A stretch of 64,000 nucleotides of DNA. It comes from Bradyrhizobium sp. AUGA SZCCT0176 (GTDB lineage: Bacteria > Pseudomonadota > Alphaproteobacteria > Rhizobiales > Xanthobacteraceae). The notes below the pieces were generated by a model that saw only the letters and a program-made list of their open reading frames with translations, did not search any database and had not been told where the DNA came from. Every line of letters starts with the position of its first letter. Within the stretch, counting starts at the first letter, position 1. Shown in pieces: positions 61,403 through 64,000 of this stretch. The DNA lies in NCBI RefSeq assembly GCF_018130145.1, contig NZ_JAFCMB010000006.1, positions 1 to 64,000 on the forward strand. Reading direction: 5' to 3'. A program made the translations under genes and the position numbers.

Positions 61403-61813
61403 TTGGAAAAGTTGAAGAATTATCGACCCTCCGAAAAAGAGCCTTTCATGAACGACCGCCAGCGCGATTATTTTCGCGCCAAGCTGCTGGCGTGGAAGGA
61501 CGAGATCCTGCGGGAATCGAAGATCACCCTGCAGACGCTCCAGGAAGAGAACGTCAATCATCCCGATCTGGCTGATCGCGCCTCTTCCGAAACCGATCGC
61601 GCGATCGAACTGCGCGCCCGGGACCGCCAGCGCAAGCTGATCTCCAAGATCGACGCGGCGCTGCAGCGTATCGAAGACAACACCTACGGCTATTGCGAAG
61701 AGACCGGCGAGCCGATCTCGTTGAAGCGGCTGGAAGCCCGCCCGATCGCGACGCTGTCGGTGGAAGCGCAGGAGCGTCACGAAAAGCGTGAAAAGGTTTA
61801 CCGGGACGAGTAG
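61403..61813 (+). CDS. dksA: RNA polymerase-binding factor DksA
   Basis: A 136-residue DksA if the TTG at 61403 is used, or 121 residues from the ATG at 61448. The N-terminal segment LKNYRPSEKEPFMNDRQRDY is conserved in the family, so the TTG start is favoured. The coiled-coil tip carries NHPDLADRASSETDRAIELR, with the two aspartates needed at the polymerase secondary channel. The zinc finger region keeps only the first cysteine (YGYCEETGEPIS); the other ligand positions read Thr, Ser and Ala. The protein adjusts rRNA and amino-acid promoters with ppGpp. Confidence 0.93.
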   Translation: MEKLKNYRPSEKEPFMNDRQRDYFRAKLLAWKDEILRESKITLQTLQEENVNHPDLADRASSETDRAIELRARDRQRKLISKIDAALQRIEDNTYGYCEETGEPISLKRLEARPIATLSVEAQERHEKREKVYRDE

Positions 61814-61882
61814 AGTAACGTCCGGCACCTGACCGCAGCGCGCGGTCGGCACTGCCGGTTTGCAACGAGAGAGCTGCCGCCG

Positions 61883-62671
61883 ATGGACAAAATTCTCGCG
61901 GCCGCCAAAAATATCGCCACCGCGCGCCGCGGCCGCAACCCGCTGCCGGCGCTTTCGAGCGAACTCGTGCCGCAGGACGAGGCCGAGGGCTACCAGGTTC
62001 AGCGCGCGGTCCACGATCTCTTGCTGCCGCAGGTAGGCGGCCTCGTCGGCTACAAGATCGGCTGCACCAGCGCGGTGATGCAGCAATATCTCGACATCCC
62101 CCATCCGTGCGGCGGCGGCGTGTTCGCCAAGGGCGTTCATGAGTCCGGCGCGAAGCTGCGTTTCGGCGATTACGTCCGCGTCGGCGTCGAGTGCGAAATC
62201 GCGGTCCGGCTCGCGCGCAACCTGTTGCCGTCGGAAGCGCCGTTCACCGCCGAGTGGGTGATGGAGGCGATCGAGGCCTATTATCCTGCGATCGAGATCG
62301 TCGACGATCGCTACGTCAAATGGGAAACGATGGGGGCACCGACCCTGGTCGCCGATGATTTCTTCGCCGCCGGCTGCGTGCTCGGCAAGGCGATACCGCG
62401 CAACAACGCGCCCGATCTGCTCAAGGTGGTCGGACGCGCCATCGTCAACGGCACCGAAGTCGGGCGCGGCACCGGCGCCGATGTGCTCGGGCATCCGCAT
62501 AATGCGCTGGCCTGGCTCGCCAATCACCTGGCCGAGGAGGGCAAGGGATTGCACGCCGGGCAGATCGTTCTCACCGGCAGCCTGGTCAAAACCGTGTGGC
62601 TCAACGCCGGCGACAAGGTGGTGATGGAGCTCGACGGGCTCGGCACGGTGGCGGCGAGTTTTCGGGACTGA
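61883..62671 (+). CDS. 2-keto-4-pentenoate hydratase-like protein (FAH superfamily)
   Basis: A 262-residue member of the MhpD/fumarylacetoacetate hydrolase fold: VGYKIGCTSAVMQQYLDI, the metal-site region RVGVECEIAVRLARNL, YPAIEIVDDRY and the late GQIVLTGSLVKTVWLNAGD. The family hydrates or decarboxylates 2-oxo acids from aromatic breakdown. No aromatic pathway genes are adjacent, so the substrate is open. The gene after it starts nine bases downstream, making a two-gene operon. Confidence 0.85.
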   Translation: MDKILAAAKNIATARRGRNPLPALSSELVPQDEAEGYQVQRAVHDLLLPQVGGLVGYKIGCTSAVMQQYLDIPHPCGGGVFAKGVHESGAKLRFGDYVRVGVECEIAVRLARNLLPSEAPFTAEWVMEAIEAYYPAIEIVDDRYVKWETMGAPTLVADDFFAAGCVLGKAIPRNNAPDLLKVVGRAIVNGTEVGRGTGADVLGHPHNALAWLANHLAEEGKGLHAGQIVLTGSLVKTVWLNAGDKVVMELDGLGTVAASFRD

Positions 62672-62680
62672 GCGGCAATC

Positions 62681-63499
62681 ATGCAAGGGCAGGAGAGCGT
62701 TCCCTCGATCGTTGAGGCCGACGCGCGCGGTGAAATCGCCGACATCTACGCCGACATCCGAAAGGTGCTCGGCACCAGCGTCGTCAATCTGATCTGGCGC
62801 AACCTCGCGACCATGCCGGGCGCGCTGCCCTGGACCTGGGCCACGGTGCGGCCGCTTTATCTCGGCGCCGCACCGCTGCATGCCGAAGCCGTCAGGCGCA
62901 CGATCGCCTTGCCCGATCTGCCCGGCTTTTCCGCCGACACGTTGCTCGCCGCCGGAATCGATGAATCCGACCAGGCCATCATTCGCAACGTGCTGGACAG
63001 CTATCAACATACCAACGCGCTGGCGCTGACCGTGCTGTCGGCGTTGCTCGCGCATTTCGATCCGCGCCCGGCCGTTACAGTCACGGCCGCCAGCTCCGCA
63101 GCCCCGCCCTCCGACGTCAAGATTCCGGAACTGCCGCCGATGGACGCGCTCGATCCCGAGGTGGCGCGGCTGGTTGGCGAATTGAACGGTTTTGGCGAGG
63201 ACACCGAACCGCAATTGATTGCGAGCATGTATCGGCATCTGGCGTACTGGCCGGCGTATCTGGCGCTGGTGCGAACCTTGCTGGCGCCGCTGCAAGCCGA
63301 CGGCCGGCTCGATGCGCTGACGCGTTCGACACGCGCGCTCGGGCACGCGCATGGCGCGATGCTGGCGCAGCAGCTGAAACCTGCAGCGCCGCCCGACGCG
63401 CTTGCGGGCGTGCTGAAATCCTGCCGGTTGTTCGTCGAGCATCCGATCGCCCGCATGACCGGGCTCTGCGCATTGATCCGCCGCGCCACGCCTGAGTGA
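62681..63499 (+). CDS. DehI-like alpha-helical protein, function uncertain
   Basis: A 272-residue protein without signal or membrane segments. IYADIRKVLGTSVVNLIWRN with LATMPGALPWTWATVRPLY, and a second similar stretch later (YRHLAYWPAYLALVRTLLAP), form an internal pseudo-repeat. Both the pattern and the repeat recall the DehI group of 2-haloacid dehalogenases and their uncharacterised relatives. I cannot confirm catalytic residues. It is cotranscribed with the hydratase-like gene, which would fit a small catabolic module. Confidence 0.6.
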   Translation: MQGQESVPSIVEADARGEIADIYADIRKVLGTSVVNLIWRNLATMPGALPWTWATVRPLYLGAAPLHAEAVRRTIALPDLPGFSADTLLAAGIDESDQAIIRNVLDSYQHTNALALTVLSALLAHFDPRPAVTVTAASSAAPPSDVKIPELPPMDALDPEVARLVGELNGFGEDTEPQLIASMYRHLAYWPAYLALVRTLLAPLQADGRLDALTRSTRALGHAHGAMLAQQLKPAAPPDALAGVLKSCRLFVEHPIARMTGLCALIRRATPE

Positions 63500-63508
63500 A
63501 CGGATCTC

Positions 63509-63587
63509 GTAGCCCGGATGAGCGGAGCGACATCCGGGACGGCTGCCTATGTGAATCCCGGATATCGCTGCGCTCATCCGGGCTACG
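63509..63587. repeat. Inverted repeat 'cgtagcccggatgagcg'
   Basis: Arms at 63509-63524 (gtagcccggatgagcg) and 63571-63586 (cgctcatccgggctac) are complementary, with a further catccggg/atcccggat pairing inside. It lies between convergent genes and may act as a terminator. A common bradyrhizobial intergenic palindrome as I recall. Confidence 0.75.
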
Positions 63588-63596
63588 AATTCTTCA

Positions 63597-63989
63597 TCAG
63601 CTACCCGAGCACTTCAACTCGGTGCGGTCGTAGAACGCCTTGATGGCGTTGAAGGGGACGACGAACCGTTCCGGATACCCCTTGAACCACACCAGCACTT
63701 CGAAGCGGTCGTCCTTCACGGCCAGCTTGCCGAATTCATATTGCAGGACGACGGTCATCTCGTTCGGATATTTTTCCAGGAGATATCCCGGCATTTTCAC
63801 GCCCTCGGTCCGGGTCGTGAAGGTGACATGGACCGGATGTTCTTCGGCCGCGTGCCACAGCGTCTCGGCAATGTTGAAACGCGCCGGCGTCGTGCTGCAG
63901 GGTTCAGCCGCCACCGCGCCGGATGCGGCGAACACGGTCGCCAGCACGGCGAACAGGATTGCTGCTTTTTTTGTTGTGGCTGCCGGCAT
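63597..63989 (-). CDS. Exported SspB-like protein
   Basis: A 130-residue protein with a clear signal peptide (residues 1-28, ILFAVLATVFAASGAVAA). The mature part reads as an SspB fold: HVTFTTRTEGVKMPGYLLEK, YPNEMTVVLQYEFGKLAV, FEVLVWFKGYPERFVVPFNA and IKAFYDRT. These match, block by block, the alphaproteobacterial ClpXP adaptor SspB. The flexible C-terminal tail with the ClpX-docking motif is absent. C31 and C127 flank the domain and could form a disulfide. Export would remove it from ClpXP, so it must do something else, perhaps bind peptides in the periplasm. Confidence 0.75.
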   Translation of the reverse strand: MPAATTKKAAILFAVLATVFAASGAVAAEPCSTTPARFNIAETLWHAAEEHPVHVTFTTRTEGVKMPGYLLEKYPNEMTVVLQYEFGKLAVKDDRFEVLVWFKGYPERFVVPFNAIKAFYDRTELKCSGS

Positions 63990-64000
63990 TGGTTCGTCTC

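Noticed and set aside
60578..63577. 999-codon minus-strand open frame opposite the NmrA, dksA, hydratase and DehI-like genes
   Set aside because: It overlaps four well-supported plus-strand genes and has no family motifs; long antisense frames are expected at this GC content.
1..64000. CRISPR arrays, tRNA or rRNA genes, insertion sequences, prophage
   Set aside because: No spaced identical direct repeats of CRISPR type, no cloverleaf-like tRNA sequence, no transposase, integrase or phage structural gene was seen.

Overview
The window looks like chromosome from an alphaproteobacterium of the order Hyphomicrobiales, most likely Bradyrhizobium or a close relative in the same family. It is uniformly GC-rich. 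The flagellar regulators FlbT, FlaF and FliX are present, together with a very long apolipoprotein-like coiled-coil protein of the polar growth ring type, a thioredoxin-reductase-like ferredoxin-NADP reductase, and several short palindromic intergenic repeats of the kind I remember from that family. I see no rRNA, tRNA, CRISPR array, insertion sequence or prophage. The species call is inference from gene content.

Layout. 1-716 holds two repeat structures. 717-11080 carries a metallophosphoesterase/glycosyltransferase pair, a threonine dehydratase, a two-barrel outer membrane protein, an exported caspase-family protein, a conserved gene of unknown function followed by a small gene broken by an in-frame TGA, an MFS transporter and a dipeptide epimerase. 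11222-14155 is an MCE/Mla-type lipid transport operon (STAS-permease, ATPase, MlaD). An orphan SMI1/KNR4 gene follows. 14891-20845 is one giant minus-strand gene (1984 codons) that I read as the Growth Pole Ring protein. It shares a CtrA-box-containing intergenic region with a divergent Hpt-domain gene. 21753-29178 holds a 2Fe-2S ferredoxin, an exported hydrolase/thioesterase pair, a ferredoxin-NADP reductase, an isolated UrtA-like binding protein, a DUF2147 protein and an SGNH hydrolase. 29705-34114 is a classical autotransporter with three large passenger repeats. 34194-45740 is mixed housekeeping and regulation: an LPG-synthase-type membrane protein, an MHYT-GGDEF-EAL protein, a MocR regulator divergent from a DUF1127 gene with repeated operator-like boxes between them, a universal stress protein, a SixA-like phosphatase, a FAD oxidoreductase and an exported MsrB.

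45850-60105 is a flagellar region: flgE-flgK-flgL behind a sigma-54-type promoter, then flbT on the other strand, three tandem flagellins each followed by a terminator, flaF, a small unknown gene, flaG, a flgN-like gene, a FlgJ-type rod-binding gene, flgI (with its own sigma-54-like promoter) and divergent fliX. The set (FlbT/FlaF/FliX plus sigma-54 promoters) matches Caulobacter-style control, and fits the subpolar rather than the lateral flagellum of bradyrhizobia. The first two flagellins share a nearly identical 62-base leader, a candidate FlbT target, and the three flagellins are mosaics of one another. 60133-63989 holds an HxlR regulator divergent from an NmrA-like oxidoreductase, dksA, a hydratase and DehI-like pair, and an exported SspB-like protein.

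The best leads for something new are the exported SspB-fold protein at the right edge, the giant repeat-built polar protein with its CtrA box and neighbouring Hpt gene, the MocR-DUF1127 operator array, the conserved flagellin leaders, and the small unknown gene inside the flagellar cluster.
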